From Oscheius tipulae (taxonomy: Eukaryota > Nematoda > Chromadorea > Rhabditida > Rhabditidae), in the NCBI GenBank assembly GCA_037178975.1, contig JASJZH010000002.1, positions 868,001 through 932,000 of the forward strand: a stretch of DNA of 64,000 nt, read 5' to 3'. Both the position numbers and the translations under genes were made by a program. The notes under the pieces were generated by a model, which worked only from the letters and a program-made list of their open reading frames with translations, was not told where the DNA came from and did not search any database. Shown piece after piece: positions 37,301-48,213 of this stretch. Numbering within the stretch: the stretch's first letter is position 1; the number at the start of each line of letters is the position of its first letter.

Positions 37301-40300
37301 GGTTTTTGAATTCAGCGTGTAAAAAATGTGAAAAAGATATCGAAATCTGTTTTTCTCTACATTAATCCTAGCGTTGTGTAGTTCTTTCGCACCTGTTTTC
37401 AGGTCCTCATAATTTGAACAGTTTTCTCATATGTAAAGCTGTCAGAATTCTGGTCATCTGTCCTTGGTACCACAGATGCTGCTACAGTACGAGTAAGCTT
37501 GTAGAGAGGCCATCATGGTGCTTGTGACCACAAACTGCTTCAGAAAGTAGTCAGTTTAGGCTAAAGTTGAAGCAAACTGCTGGTAAGCTGATACTCTGAG
37601 TTAAGGAACAGTAAGCTGGGAACTCATCGGCGCGATCATACCTCTAGACTCGTCCTTTTATGACAAAAGTTTGTTCAAACGCTTCACGAAACTCGAAGAA
37701 AAGGGGTTTTCATTCACTCGCTTTTAGGGACTCTGTTAACATAGCAAAAAGGGCTGGAGTTACTGTAGTAGCTTGATATTGGATCCTGAACTATATGTCA
37801 TTTTTCAGTCCGGTCTCCCCAATACTCGCCTCCTGATCCGTGTCGCTATGGAAAAGGACGGCAGAAAGATGGTCTCAGTGCGCTCGTCGATGGAGATCAC
37901 CAACAATCTTCCCCACCCGATTCAGGTCTTTGCCGAGAGCGGAAAGAAGGGTTAGTTCTCCTTGTGTTTCAATTTTTTTAAACAAAAAATGTTTAGAAAT
38001 CATGACAATCGAGCCGTCAGCCACGCTGCCTGTAGCCCTGCCATATGCCCATCAGACTTTCCATGTCCTGCCGGCGGGACCCCCTCGGGTCACCGAAAAA
38101 GTCGAAATAGCTTGGAAGGGAATCCGTCAGGCTGGCGAGACGAAGAACAAGACGGAAAAACTCGCCACAGCAAACAAGGGCCACGATTATTGGCTCTGTA
38201 CGTCGGCGAAGCGAGAATTCTATCCGGACGATGAGACCCTGCCCGGACACTCTCTCACCATCGTCTCACCCCTAAGCATACAGAATCTGCTTCCAGTGGA
38301 TCTGGAAGTCCGCCTTCAGGATCAGGTCTTTGCCATCGCCGCGGGGAAACTCGCTCAAATTACATCGGTAAGTGGTAAATGTAAATTTGGCGCGCAAGAC
38401 CTTTTTTTTTAAAGAAAGGAGCGAAAAAAGCACATGTGCACTCATGGGAAATCGATCCAAATACTAACTGGTCTCTACGCTGCCGGAATTGCCAGATCGC
38501 TACAAAACAACTCTGTAACATGTTTTTTCTTAGAAACTTTTACCTTCATTTCTGTATTTTGGCGCAAATGACTAGTTTCTGCGAAGAGCTATAATTTTAA
38601 GGTAATCTGTACTTTATAATCCCACAAATTTGCAGATCGACGTGACCGGATCCCTAAACATCACAGTAACAACGGACCGACTTCAGTCCGCGGCCGTCTG
38701 TACAATCCAACGTGCGAATATCGGCGAGGGACAGCTGCTTAGGTTGCGTCTGCGGGACAACAAGAACCGCTTTCTGGATCTCTACGGCAGTGTTGAAGTC
38801 GGAATCGGGAACTCGTTCAGCATAGCCTTCTGGGTGCCTTACTGGATCGTCAATAAGTCTGGTAAGCGAATGGACAGAATGTTTTAAAAATAGTTAACGG
38901 GGCATTTGAGAGTCTCGGGCTGTTTGGTTATATATCTACCCTTTTTTTTCTGATGTTTTCCCGGTTAGCGCAGCCGGTTAGGATCCGGCTACGTATTTCA
39001 AAACACGAGTTCGAGTTCTCACGAGTAATAAACCTGATTGCTCTTTAACAAGAGCTACAAAATTGCACTGGCCGTTTTTGAAAATCTATCGGGATATGCG
39101 CAAGCAAAATTTTTTTGACCGTACTTTTTGATACTAGTGATTAAGATTTCACCTTTTCATCTGGTACTAAAACATTTTGCCCTACGGCTTCTCAGGTCTC
39201 TTTAGAATCGAATTTAGCTGAACTTGCCCGTTTTTTTTTTATTTTCACGGTGACCGAGCGGTCGAAGGTGTCGGACCTTAGAGCTTCTATGGTGTACAAG
39301 CACCCGCCGGGGTTCGATTCCTTCTCGTGATAAACTTTTTTTTAAATCCCTGAAAATGCTCGAAAAGGGATTTTTTAAATCCTTTTTCTTTTTGTTATAA
39401 AAGATAAAAAATTGCAGGAATTCCCCTGGTCGTCAAGCAGGAAGCCAGCCGCTACGATGCCGCCGGACAGATGGAAGATCACGAGAGGGCTAAGGACCGT
39501 CATCCGTTGATGTTTAGCTTCGCCGACGAAGGCTGTCCGCATCACTGTGTCGCGCGCGTCGGCAAGGATTACGTGAAGGAGCCCGGCTTCAAGCCCAAGT
39601 TTAGCAACAAGTTCTCCCTGATGCCGGGAGTTCAGGCGATCAAGCTCAAGCTGGAGCATCCGACACTTCCCACATTGTGAGTTCTTTTTTATGATGTCTC
39701 CTTGATTTTCGCGTCTATTTTACTCCTGTTTCTCCGTTTTTAGTTTGAAACCCAGATAGCATAATTTTCGGGCATATAAAAAATCACCTTGAATGGTTTT
39801 ATGTTGTAAAAAAAATGTAATGTGAACATGGAGTAGCCAGAAAATAGGGCTCTTCCAAGAAGAAAAAAATGATCCGAACCATGAACCTCCCCATGCCAGA
39901 CGAGCGCTGCTACCACTCGGCCATTCGACGGGGAGCCTTGTGTAGCTTGCGTCGGTTTTTTCCCCGATGGCTCAGGCAGGTAGAACGCGGACTACAACAT
40001 AAACGTGTCGGTGTTGTTTGTCTGTTCAGGAAACTGCCGAGAATATCATCAGAAGGATTTTTGTATCAGTTAGTTCAGCCAGAATCAACAGTTTTCTTCC
40101 TTTTATTGTTTCCCTTTAGTTTGAACAGTGTACTGAAACAGACGCGATTTGAAGTATTTGACAGCGCCTCGAGTATTTTATCTTCTTGAATAGATATGAA
40201 AACCTCAATTTCCAGGTATTACAACATCGGAGTCGAGGTTCGAGCCGGTACGGGACGCTACAAGGACACTCAGGTTGTGCTATTGACGTCAAGATTCCTC

Positions 40301-43300
40301 CTGAACAATCAGTCCAGCCATCCGCTTTTCATCTGCCCCTATGATCTCCTAGATGTGAGTTTTGTCTCAGTACTAACTTAAAATATGGTCAAAGGAACAC
40401 AAAATTCGCAGTAGACTATCCGTTTTTTGGTATTTAGGTACAAGAAAATTAGAATCTTGGGCCTTATCAAACTAGGGGTATATCCAGTTTTATCAATTTT
40501 CTGTACCATGTCGGCGCCTTTCCAGAGACCCTCGGAGCACATTCTCATCTCCGGTCAGAGTTCCATCGTCTGGAACGAGAAGGTCGAGAACAAGTGCAAG
40601 CTGTGTGTCCGCCGTGCCGATGTCCGTCACTGGAGCTGTCCGTTCCGTCTGGATCGCGTTGGCTCATTCCATGTGACAATGCGCGATGCGGATGAGACGC
40701 CCCAATTTGTTCGTGTTGAGATCGCGCTGAGTAGTGCTGTCTTCATGGTGACCTTCACCGACGCGAGCTACTATCCCCCACCCATCAGGATCGAAAATCT
40801 CTCGGATGTCCCAGTTCTCTACCAGCAGCAGGCCGAAAATCTCCAAAAATCGCATCTGAGGGCGATCTGCAAGGCCCGAAGTCATGTGGACTACGCTTGG
40901 GATGATCTCTACGGCAACAAGTTCATCGTCCTTCAGGTATTTTCAGTTTTTTTTGGGGTTCAGACCGAGGTTTAGGTCTATGAGAATAAGAGTCACGTCT
41001 ACAATCCGTCGATCCCGGCAGCTGGCTCCAAACTCGTCTACGAGAACCACAGCTTCATCCAGCTTACCTTCTCCTTCAATGAGGTCTCGATGAGAAAGAC
41101 GCACACGGAAGAGTATGAGCTTGTCCTGGAGACGTTACAGAAGGGGAAGGTCGTCCTAAACAAACAGAACAAGCTCGATGCTAAGTGAGTTTTTTTTTCA
41201 TTGGGAATAGCTGGGAGGTACTAAAAACTGAATACTTGAGCCTCTAAAACGCAGATAAGTTTGGCCTAATCAAGTCTGAAATACCTGGGATTTTTGCGCG
41301 TTTGTACCGGCCGTTCTTCTCTTCACAAAAATGACGTCTTTTCTCTATTCAAAAACTGCTATTCTTCTCAAAAAAAAAGTGGCATCAAATTACAGTGAGA
41401 AGCCCCTCAACGTCAGTAAAAGTAGTATAGCAAAGTTGTTTTGCTGCTAGCGCGTCCGAACTGGCAGTTCAGGCGATGTTGGGATCGGTTAGTGCTTGGT
41501 CCATGCCCCCGGTAATTCTTACGTGCCTATTTCCGATCTTTTTCTCTCTCCACAAATCACTTCATGTTTTTGAAAAGTCCCAAAGTTATTAAGTGAGCCT
41601 ACCTGCTGATCTGAAGTATGTAGCACCAAGGCGGAGAATAGTCACTCACTTTTTAGGGTAAAATTATGGAAAATAGCCTTATTTACAGCCAAAATTCGGT
41701 CATACACAGATGAAAAGCAGCTCAAATGTGGCGATAGTTGAAGTTTCTGTCCACAATTCACCGAGTTAATCTACCATTTTTAGTGGCTGCAACCAGCTAT
41801 GGAAGCTCTGCGACGACGGCTGCATCGAGAACATCGGCATGTCGGCGAGGACCAAGAAGCGCGTAGTGATGGAGATGCTGGACAAGATGGGCAATCAGCT
41901 TCTGATGTGTGAGAGAAGCCCCAATCGAGACCGCTTCCAGAAGTGGAATTTCTCACCGGTAACACCACTTTTCGCTTAATGGGACGCTGACATCGCGGGT
42001 AGACAGCCAAACGCATTTTACGGCGAATAGATCAAACACTCTTAGAAACCAAAGAAATGTGTTTAAAGCATCGAAAAGCGCTGAAAGAAACTGAAATCCA
42101 AAATTTTTGGAATTCCTGCATAAAATTCAAATTCAAAAAAGCGCTCGATGTGTATGCGTGCTTCCTCAATGTCAGTGTCCCTTTTAATATTAACAAAAAA
42201 TCTAGGACGGTCGCCTGAGGCTCAAACACAACCCGAAAATGATGCTCACAGCCCGCGGAACTGACGTCTTCATGGCCGAACACGACCGAAGTAGTGCCAT
42301 AAATGAGGACGGTGTGGCCCAGAGTCAGCAGTGGAGGACGAGCCGTCAGCGACCCGGGAGTGGCTCTCTCTGTGTCGAATGCCTCCACCGGGGACCCACA
42401 ATGGTCGTGCAGATCCGCGATGAGGAGACGGCTTTCTGCCCCGCGGCCCAGAAAATCTCTTCTGGGGCCAGAGCAGGTGAAGCCATCGACATCATGGTCA
42501 CGATGAGAGCCGGTTTGGGCATCTCGCTGGTCAACGGGCAGTACGAGGAGCTGCTCTACGCTCATTTCGGAGGTATCATAGGACACGGAAGGACGATAGA
42601 TAACTGCTATCAGACGACTGTCAGTGTCGATGTCATCCAGGTCCGTTTTGCCTTGTTTTTATGCTAGTTTTAGGGTGGGGAAAGTGAGAAAATTGTAGGA
42701 GATAAAGGGTTAAAAGCGGTGAAAGAGACGCTAGAGTTTTGGAGAGACCGTCGAAGAAACAGAATTTGAGAGTTCAGAATAGGGCGCAAAGGCACAAAGC
42801 TTTTTTGATTTGTTTTTCGAAATCTGCCTTATACGCCCTTGACGTCATTTTTGTCCAAGGTAGATGCGGCCCAAAAGTCTCCAGCAAAAATGCAGCCAAA
42901 TAGACTATGGCCGAATAGACTGAAATGTTAAGAAACTGATAAAGTCTAAAGATTTTTGGGCTGACATTTACGAGTGATCGAACCCCTAAAATCTCGTATT
43001 TCAGGTAGACAACCAGCTGCTGGACGCGGACAACTTCAAGGTTGTCTTCTGTCAGGCCGAATCCCCCGATGACGCCCACCAGCTCGAGCTCCCGCCCGGA
43101 GTGCCCTCGTCAGCCCGGCCCGCCCTCAAACTGGAGATGAACTGCTGTCCGCAGAACAACTACACAGCCTTTGAGTGTTTCCGCATCAAACTCTGCGACC
43201 TGGAGGTTGTCCTTAATGAGCTCCTGCTCTGGAAGCTGGTCCAATTTGCGCAGGCTTCCGATACGGCCGCGAGCGTCCAGGAGAAGGCTCTTTCTCTCCC

Positions 43301-46300
43301 GCCTAATACTGAGTAAGTCTTTTTTCTACACATTCTCGCCTCTTTGGGACTATGTCATCCCTCTGAGTTGTCTCGTCAACCTGTTCCTGTCACTCTGTCA
43401 TCATATTTTATCCAAGTTTCCTCTCTTTCTCGAACTGAATATCGGTCACTCTGACTTTAGTTCACAGTCTGTTAATCTTCCACTAACCGACCAGGCATCA
43501 CGAACCTGGCCAAAATGTTCGCGTCCGCCAGGCCAATCTAGTTCGTGGCGAAACGTTTGGTATACTACTAAGAGACCCGCCAGGTCCCGCAACGAACTAG
43601 GCTGGCCTCGTCGGCCAGGCTTAGGCTTTTAGGCTTGCCAGGGGCGACCTCTGCGAGAACACTTGGCCTGCCCTGGTTGGCCAGCTTTGTGATGCCTGAA
43701 CCGACCCTTCCTGTTATTCTGTCCCAGTCAAGACGTCCAAATATACCTGTTTTTCAGTCTCGAACGACCCGATCCTCTCCGCACGAATCGTCTCTATTTT
43801 GGAACCTTGGATCTAGAGATGGGAGTGATCTCCTTAAGCGGTTTGTCCCACGTTTTGGCTTCTCATAACCAGCCCAATTTTAGTGGTGACAGTCCCAAAA
43901 TCCAGTCTCCCTCCGCCGTGCCGCAAGCTCAAGCAACAGTTCAATGTCAAGTTGATTTCCTTCGAGAACGCGACCGTCTCCTTGCCGCCATTCCGTCAAT
44001 TCCACTACTTTGAGACCTCGACCTTCCTCTTGGAGACGATGCAAAAGTTCTACTTTGCGGAGCTGCAGAAGCAGACGGTTAAGTTCGTCTTCACGCTGGA
44101 CGCGTTCGGAAATCCGCAGGGCTTCTTCACGGAGATGAAGGACTCGTTCCAGGTACGGTTTCACTTAATTTTTAAAGAGACGATCATTAGAATTTGACGG
44201 TTTCTTTTCGCTGGCTTGTTGAATCTAGGTTTCGCCACGAATTTCCCAGAAGAAATCAAGAAATTGCATTTTTAGATTATAGCCATTTTTCGGTTTCCTA
44301 TTGTGTTTAATCGATCCATCGAGAGAAAATGAGTGTAAAGCACCGACCCGGTGTGTTAAAGTCGTTCTCAATTAGCCGAATACTTTGGCCTGTCAATAGT
44401 GGGAAGGCTAAAATTCACTAAATTCCTTGCCGAAAAGGCTGCTAGTCGCATAGAAATTAGCCCTTTCTGGGGGAATCTGCTCCTTTTCTTTGTCACTCCG
44501 TTCCTAAATGTTGCTACTAGCTTCTTTGTCAGGTGAACGGCGACCAAAAAAGTGAAAATATGCAAATTATCAACAAAAAAAAACTAGCCTCGAAGATTAA
44601 AAGTATATTAAAAAAAACGAGAACGTCGTCTCAATGGCGGTAAAACGCCGTGCCGAAACATGCAAAATATTGATTCCTAGAGAAGCTCGTGACTTGGCAC
44701 GATCCAAAATAATTTTTAACAAAAAAAAGCCCGTACTATCCGTCCCTTTCATGCTAAAAACCGTAATTTTAGGGACTCGTGATAGAAGGAGACGTCCAAC
44801 GGTTTGTGGCTGGCCTGGGCTATGGAGTCTCGAACAGCATTAGCAAGATGGCCAGCTCTCTGAGTTCTGGTGTCGGTTCACTCACATTCGATCCGAGTCA
44901 TGAAGAGCGAAGAAGGAATATGGTTCGATCCCAAAGTACCAATGCCACACCGCTCTCACATCTCTACTCTGGAGTCAAGGGCCTCGGAATTGGAGTCCTT
45001 GGAGGCTTGTCGGCCATAGTGACGAATACGATCCATGAGAGCAAGAAGAGCGGATTTGTGTCGGTAAGTCTGATTTTTTTTGGTAAAGCAGAAGGTTTGG
45101 GACTAGGAATGATCGGAGAATTAGAAGTATACATTTCTTGGGAAGTTTTCTACGCTGAGCCAACTGAACACACTTGGAAGTCATAAAAATTTGGGCGAGC
45201 ACCGAAATATGCAAAAAGTGCGATTAGAGGGAAGTCGTCACGGGATCCGATCAGAGAACGCGTTCGGCTGGCCTAAGCCGCTTTAATTCATCTGCCTCGG
45301 GGAAGTTGAGCGCGGCCGTTGCCCCCATGGCTCAGCCAGTTAGCGCGCCGACACAAATCAGACTCGGGTTCGATACCCGCATGAGTTAGTCCTTTTTGTC
45401 CATTGACGAAACCCAAAGCATAAAAACCGTAGAAAGTTCGAAGAAATGAGATTTTGACTGCCATGGAGCCTCTAGGGGCTTGTTTAACAAACATCTTTCA
45501 ATTTTTTTCTTAAAACCGGTTATAATAGTCCCTGTACCTGGCACTCATTTTTTTCAGGGTGCCTTCAAAGGCGTGACCACAGGAGCGGTGGACACGTTCA
45601 CCAAGCCCGTCCAGGGAGTCTTCGATCTCGTGGAGGGAACAGCCTCGGCCTTTAAAGTCGTGGCCGGATCCGGTGTGGCATCGAATCGCGGAGCAGCCGG
45701 TACCTTCCGCGTCCGTCCGCCCAGAGTCTGTCGCGATCTCTACCATCTCCTCCCGGCCTACTCGGAACAGATGGCCAAGGCCCAGATGGAAATGCTTCGA
45801 ATTAACGGCTTCTCGACGAAGGAACGTCTCTTGGACATGGAAATCTGTCTGGAGCAGATCGTCGACATGAATCACGTTCTTGTCCAATACGCGCTGATCT
45901 CTACAAAACAGGTGTACATATGTAAACAGGTACGCCCTTTTTGATGTTTTTCGTTGAAATACAAGAAAAAAGGCGAAAAACATTAGCCAAAGTCAGGATT
46001 AGAACCCGCGTGGTGCTTTCACACCATCGGGTCCGTCTTCGAGCTCTCGCCCACCCACAACCGCTATTTTTAGACTGTGTGGAGACCAGAAGTTCCTAAA
46101 TATAAAGCATATTCTTACTCGATTCAGATTCTACAAAATTGTACTTTACAAAAAAAAGCGCACGCTTTGTTTTGAGTAAGGAAACCCCTAAATATGATTG
46201 CATTTCCTTGCTCAGCTCAAAAAGCCTTACTAAATGGTGATTTCAGGAACGAGGCGAACCTTCTACCGTAATCCAGCGTCTTGCCTACAAGTACGTCAAG

Positions 46301-47003
46301 AGTGTTCAGGCTCATCCGGAGCTCGCCAACACGTATTCCCGTATTGGTACGGTTACTTTTTTTCCGCTTTAAAATGACACTGACATTGCGGGTGTATGGG
46401 TGTCCTCGGACACGACTTTGTAGTTGAGTCCCGCGACGAACTTCCCTGAAAACCAATCTTTCGCATTTTTCGGTGCTTTACACATATTTCCATGATTTCT
46501 AAGTGTGTTTAATCAACTCAGCGTCGAATTCTACCTTAGAATAGTCAACTTCGTTAGAAAAAAAAAATTGACAAAACGCTATCTTTTCGATCGTACGGCC
46601 TTTTTCTCCATTTTTCTTGGTAATATTTCTCTCGAAGTCGACTATCCTAGAGTAGAAATTGACGGCGAATCGATCGAACACACTGAGAAAACGAGAAATT
46701 GCGTCAAAACTGTTGAAATATGCAGAATGAAACCGAGATCCAGGATTTTTGTAATTCCCACACAAAATTCAAACTTAAAAACGCGTTCCCGGGCACACCC
46801 ATACACCCGCAATGTCAGTGTCCCTTTAAGTTACAGTAATTTTTTCAGAGGTGATGGTGGATGCCTATGATCGAAAGAGCTCGACCTCTAGAACCATCTG
46901 GTGTAGTCGTTTCGAGGTGTCCCGCCGCCTGGCCGAAAAACTGCTCCGGGCGAAGAGAGACTACGATCAGAATAAGCGCACTATAGCCAATCACAAGCCT
47001 TAA
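22349..47003 (+). CDS. vps-13: VPS13 bridge-type lipid transfer protein (VPS13A/C-like)
   Basis: I trace 40 in-frame exons over 24.7 kb, about 3,150 residues, the length of VPS13A. The first three exons (22349..22445, 22491..22636, 23321..23539) encode the N-terminal chorein motif: [21 protein letters not shown] and [20 protein letters not shown]. The next exon opens with [14 protein letters not shown]. The long middle forms the lipid-conducting groove. Exons at 36725-42640 give the VAB (Vps13 adaptor-binding) region, with [10 protein letters not shown] and the repeated ENLSDVP-type strands. Exons 44773..45063 and 45558..45929 carry the ATG2_C-like helices ([34 protein letters not shown]). 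The end (46247..46346, 46849..47003) is the PH-like region ending NHKP. Known role of the family: lipid transfer at ER-mitochondria and other contacts. Introns are loaded with repeats, and one holds an antisense neuropeptide gene. Some small exons may be missed or misplaced. Confidence 0.95.
24311..24410 (-). repeat. tRNA-derived SINE, family 1 copy in a VPS13 intron
   Basis: Read on the minus strand it has a tRNA-like 5' half (AGCTGGTGTCTTGGTAAGAAGCGCC) and a box B (GGGTTCGATC). It matches 48563-48660 in the FAXC-like gene over about 100 bp, including the end TGAGGCCACA on the plus strand. Two copies in unrelated genes with shared non-tRNA sequence define a SINE. Confidence 0.7.
26331..26403 (+). 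repeat. tRNA-like relic in a VPS13 intron
   Basis: GTGGTTATCGCGTTGGCAT (box A-like) is followed about 30 nt later by CTGGGTTCAGTCCC (box B-like). Stems are incomplete, so it is not a functional tRNA. Confidence 0.45.
28455..28481. repeat. GA microsatellite in the 3' flank of the nested neuropeptide gene
   Basis: A run of about 12 GA dinucleotides. A CT-rich counterpart lies at 29920-30003, so the transcript of either strand could pair over 1.5 kb around the nested gene. Confidence 0.85.
28549..29861 (-). CDS. flp-27: FMRFamide-like neuropeptide precursor, FLP-27 type, nested antisense in a VPS13 intron
   Basis: Model complement(28549..28630, 29650..29747, 29790..29861), 83 residues. Exon 1 encodes a signal peptide ([24 protein letters not shown], cleaved near GQ). 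Exon 2 gives QMDRR, a dibasic site, then a peptide beginning EVGALGDIV. The peptide is completed across the exon 2/3 junction as GGRMRFGKR, that is Gly amidation donor plus Lys-Arg cleavage. The predicted product is an RMRF-amide of 23 residues. I recognise the GDI..ELKGK..GGRMRFG pattern as that of C. elegans FLP-27 from memory; one copy per precursor also fits. Exon 3 ends [12 protein letters not shown]. The introns are 42 nt and 1,019 nt with good sites. AATAAA follows the stop at about 28448. The host intron is 28367-30373. Confidence 0.88.
30234..30295 (-). repeat. tRNA-like relic in a VPS13 intron
   Basis: On the minus strand AAGTATTCCGGGTTCGATCCCGCCCG resembles a T-arm with box B, next to ACACTAATGATTATCAAAC. 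Only the 3' half is recognisable. Confidence 0.4.
30876..30957. repeat. Dispersed intronic repeat, copy 1
   Basis: CGAAATCTACCTTATCCGC..TTTTTGTTCAAGGTAGATGC..CAGCAAAAATG recurs at 42818-42896 in another VPS13 intron in the same orientation, with about 80 percent identity by eye. ACCTT near the left and AAGGT near the right make it partly palindromic. Confidence 0.6.
31223..31281. repeat. Dispersed repeat shared with the PET117 intron
   Basis: GCTTACGTG..GGGAAGGACGGGAATTCAAATTT..CCAATTTTTG recurs at 47803-47861. Function unknown. Confidence 0.55.
34729..34782. mobile_element. MITE family C, half copy
   Basis: CATCACAAACCTGGCCGAAATGTTCGCG and the following GGCCAGGCC match the left end of the element at 43492-43698. 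Only one terminus is present. Confidence 0.55.
34810..34850 (-). repeat. tRNA-like T-arm relic
   Basis: On the minus strand GTCGAGGGTTCGAATACCCTCC forms a perfect T-arm hairpin with box B. No full cloverleaf was found. Confidence 0.4.
38961..39025 (+). repeat. tRNA-like relic (box A and box B) in a VPS13 intron
   Basis: GGTTAGCGCAGCCGGTTAGGA (box A) and GAGTTCGAGTTCTC (box B) are about 30 nt apart, as in tRNA genes. The acceptor stem does not pair, so it is a pseudo-tRNA or SINE head. Confidence 0.5.
39245..39330 (+). repeat. Type II (Leu/Ser-like) tRNA pseudogene in a VPS13 intron
   Basis: TCACGGTGACCGAGCGGTC at the 5' end and GGGGTTCGATTCC..TCGTGA at the 3' end allow five of seven acceptor pairs. 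A variable-arm-like GGTG..CACC hairpin and the 86-nt length fit a Leu or Ser tRNA. The anticodon stem is mismatched, so it is probably inactive or a SINE. Confidence 0.55.
41449..41521 (+). pseudogene. 5S rRNA-derived relic in a VPS13 intron
   Basis: GCGTCCGAACTGGCA, then GGCGATGTTGGG, GGTTAGTGCTTGG and CCGGTAATTCTTACG follow, in order and with similar spacing, the middle and 3' half of the 5S gene at 17101. It has many substitutions and no 5' stem. It could be a dead 5S copy or the head of a 5S-derived SINE. Confidence 0.6.
41981..42182. mobile_element. MITE family B, copy 1, in a VPS13 intron
   Basis: The element starts GGGACGCTGACATCGCGGGT and ends CAATGTCAGTGTCCC, imperfect inverted repeats. 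It is flanked by TTAAT on both sides, a candidate target duplication. The interior shares sequence with the copy at 46373-46823. Confidence 0.65.
42818..42896. repeat. Dispersed intronic repeat, copy 2
   Basis: Matches 30876-30957 (CGAAATCT.CCTTAT.CGC, CAAGGTAGATGC, CAGCAAAAATG) in the same orientation. Confidence 0.6.
43492..43698. mobile_element. MITE family C in a VPS13 intron
   Basis: CAGGCATCACGAACCTGGCC at 43492 and its inverted counterpart GGCCAGCTTTGTGATGCCTG at 43679-43698 form 21-bp terminal repeats. Several internal GGCCAGGC inverted motifs and AACTAG palindromes make the whole 207 bp strongly foldable. A half copy lies at 34729. Confidence 0.75.
45322..45388 (+). repeat. tRNA-like relic with canonical box A and box B
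   Basis: TGGCTCAGCCAGTTAGCGCG and CTCGGGTTCGATACCCG are good pol III boxes and the T-arm pairs. The acceptor ends do not pair, so it is a SINE head or dead tRNA. Confidence 0.55.
45985..46061 (-). repeat. tRNA-like relic, type II arrangement
   Basis: On the minus strand GGGCGAGAGCTCGAAGACG (box A-like) precedes GGTGTGAAAGCACC (variable-arm hairpin) and GCGGGTTCTAATCC (box B). No paired acceptor stem. Confidence 0.5.
46373..46823. mobile_element. MITE family B, copy 2, in the last VPS13 intron
   Basis: Perfect 27-bp terminal inverted repeats occupy 46376-46402 and 46796-46822, built on GACACTGACATTGCGGGTG. TTTAA lies on both sides, a probable TTAA-like target duplication. It has about 450 bp and no open frame. 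The interior phrase TTTTTCGGTGCTTTACAC also occurs at 25206 and, inverted, near 44333. Confidence 0.85.
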
Positions 47004-47336
47004 TTTTCCTGCCCCTTTTTTGAATTTTAAAATGTGTTTTTTGATACATCCCCCCCAGGAAAAAAACGATAATTTCGGGTCACAGTCAGTGCATAATAAT
47101 GGGTCATATCTCTAACTCTGGTCACCTGTTTTTTTGGAGGGATTTTGTACTGGATAGTATTTTTATAGTTTACATCCCCCGTCTCTCTTTCTCTGTGATA
47201 GTGTAACCGGTCAAATGTGTCTTTAAATGTAATAAATTCTGAGCTTTCTGCTGGTATTTTTACGTTAAGAACGCGGTTACTAGCCGGGTAGTATCACTTA
47301 AAAACACTTGCACAACTACTGGAATATAGATTTCAG

Positions 47337-48086
47337 ATGTTGAAGAAGCAATACGGATTCAGGGTACTTGTAGCTTCGTGCATATTCTCGGCTACGTGTA
47401 TAGGTGCGTTTCTTCATGCCATTTTAGTTCAAAAAGAATGATTAAAGTGAGTGTCTGGCTACGAAACACTCTACCGTATTTTGCGCGACAATTCAAATCA
47501 TTTTTATTACAAACAAAATTTTATTTGGGCTGTGAAAATATGAGTAAAGCTCTAAAATATCAAAAACTAGCAATTTCTGACCACTTTTCTTCTCTTTCTG
47601 GTTTGGTCTAATTCATTTTATCACGTTCATTGTGATAAGCAGCATACGAGAGCCGAAATCCTACAACAAAACGTAATCAACTTTCGCGCCCGCCTAACTT
47701 ATTGGATTGTGCGCACCAACTTTGGGCGCGGGCGCAATAGCTAAATACTCGCTTTAAAATGAGAAACACAAAACATCTGGATTGTTAGTTAAAAAAAAGG
47801 ATGCTTACGTGACTGGACGCCTGGGAGGGCGGGAATTCAAATTTGACAATTTTTGCAGAATAAGTTTTAAACCCGAACTAAATACCACCATTCCCAGGTC
47901 TAGTACTCTGGGACGAGAGACAGCAACGTGAGCGACGGCAGGAAGGCGTCAAATATAGACTGAAATCAATACAACAACAGGCCGTAAGTGTTTTTTTTTG
48001 TGCGTAAAGATGGAATTTTCCAGAATATGGAGGAATACGAGCTCCAGAAGCAGCGATATCAGGAATACAAGACCCAACATTCTTAG
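47337..48086 (+). CDS. pet117: Cytochrome c oxidase assembly protein PET117
   Basis: Exons 47337..47403, 47898..47983, 48024..48086, 71 residues, too small to stand out in any single frame. The N terminus MLKKQYGFRVLVASCIFSAT is a short basic start plus membrane helix. Then comes VLWDERQQRERRQEGVKYR, a charged helix, and a C terminus ending QRYQEYKTQHS. The short length, N-terminal helix followed by QQWDQQR-like sequence and a charged tail are those of PET117, which works with COX15 (heme a synthase) in mitochondria. The ATG directly follows a TTTCAG, and AATAAA of VPS13 lies about 100 nt upstream (47231), so it is probably trans-spliced downstream of VPS13. The first intron holds inverted repeat sequence. 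Confidence 0.85.
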
Positions 48087-48213
48087 AAAATTTGTGGTTA
48101 GGAGATACGGGCATTCTAGATAAACGGTTTTTTTATGCACTAATTGATGTTTTTCGCTGTTTCTACGGCTTGTTACCTCGATTTTTTGGGTACTTTTTCA
48201 AAAAGGGTTTAAG

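Noticed and set aside
39245-39330. Functional Leu or Ser tRNA
   Set aside because: The anticodon stem does not pair and two acceptor pairs are lost, so it is listed as a pseudogene.
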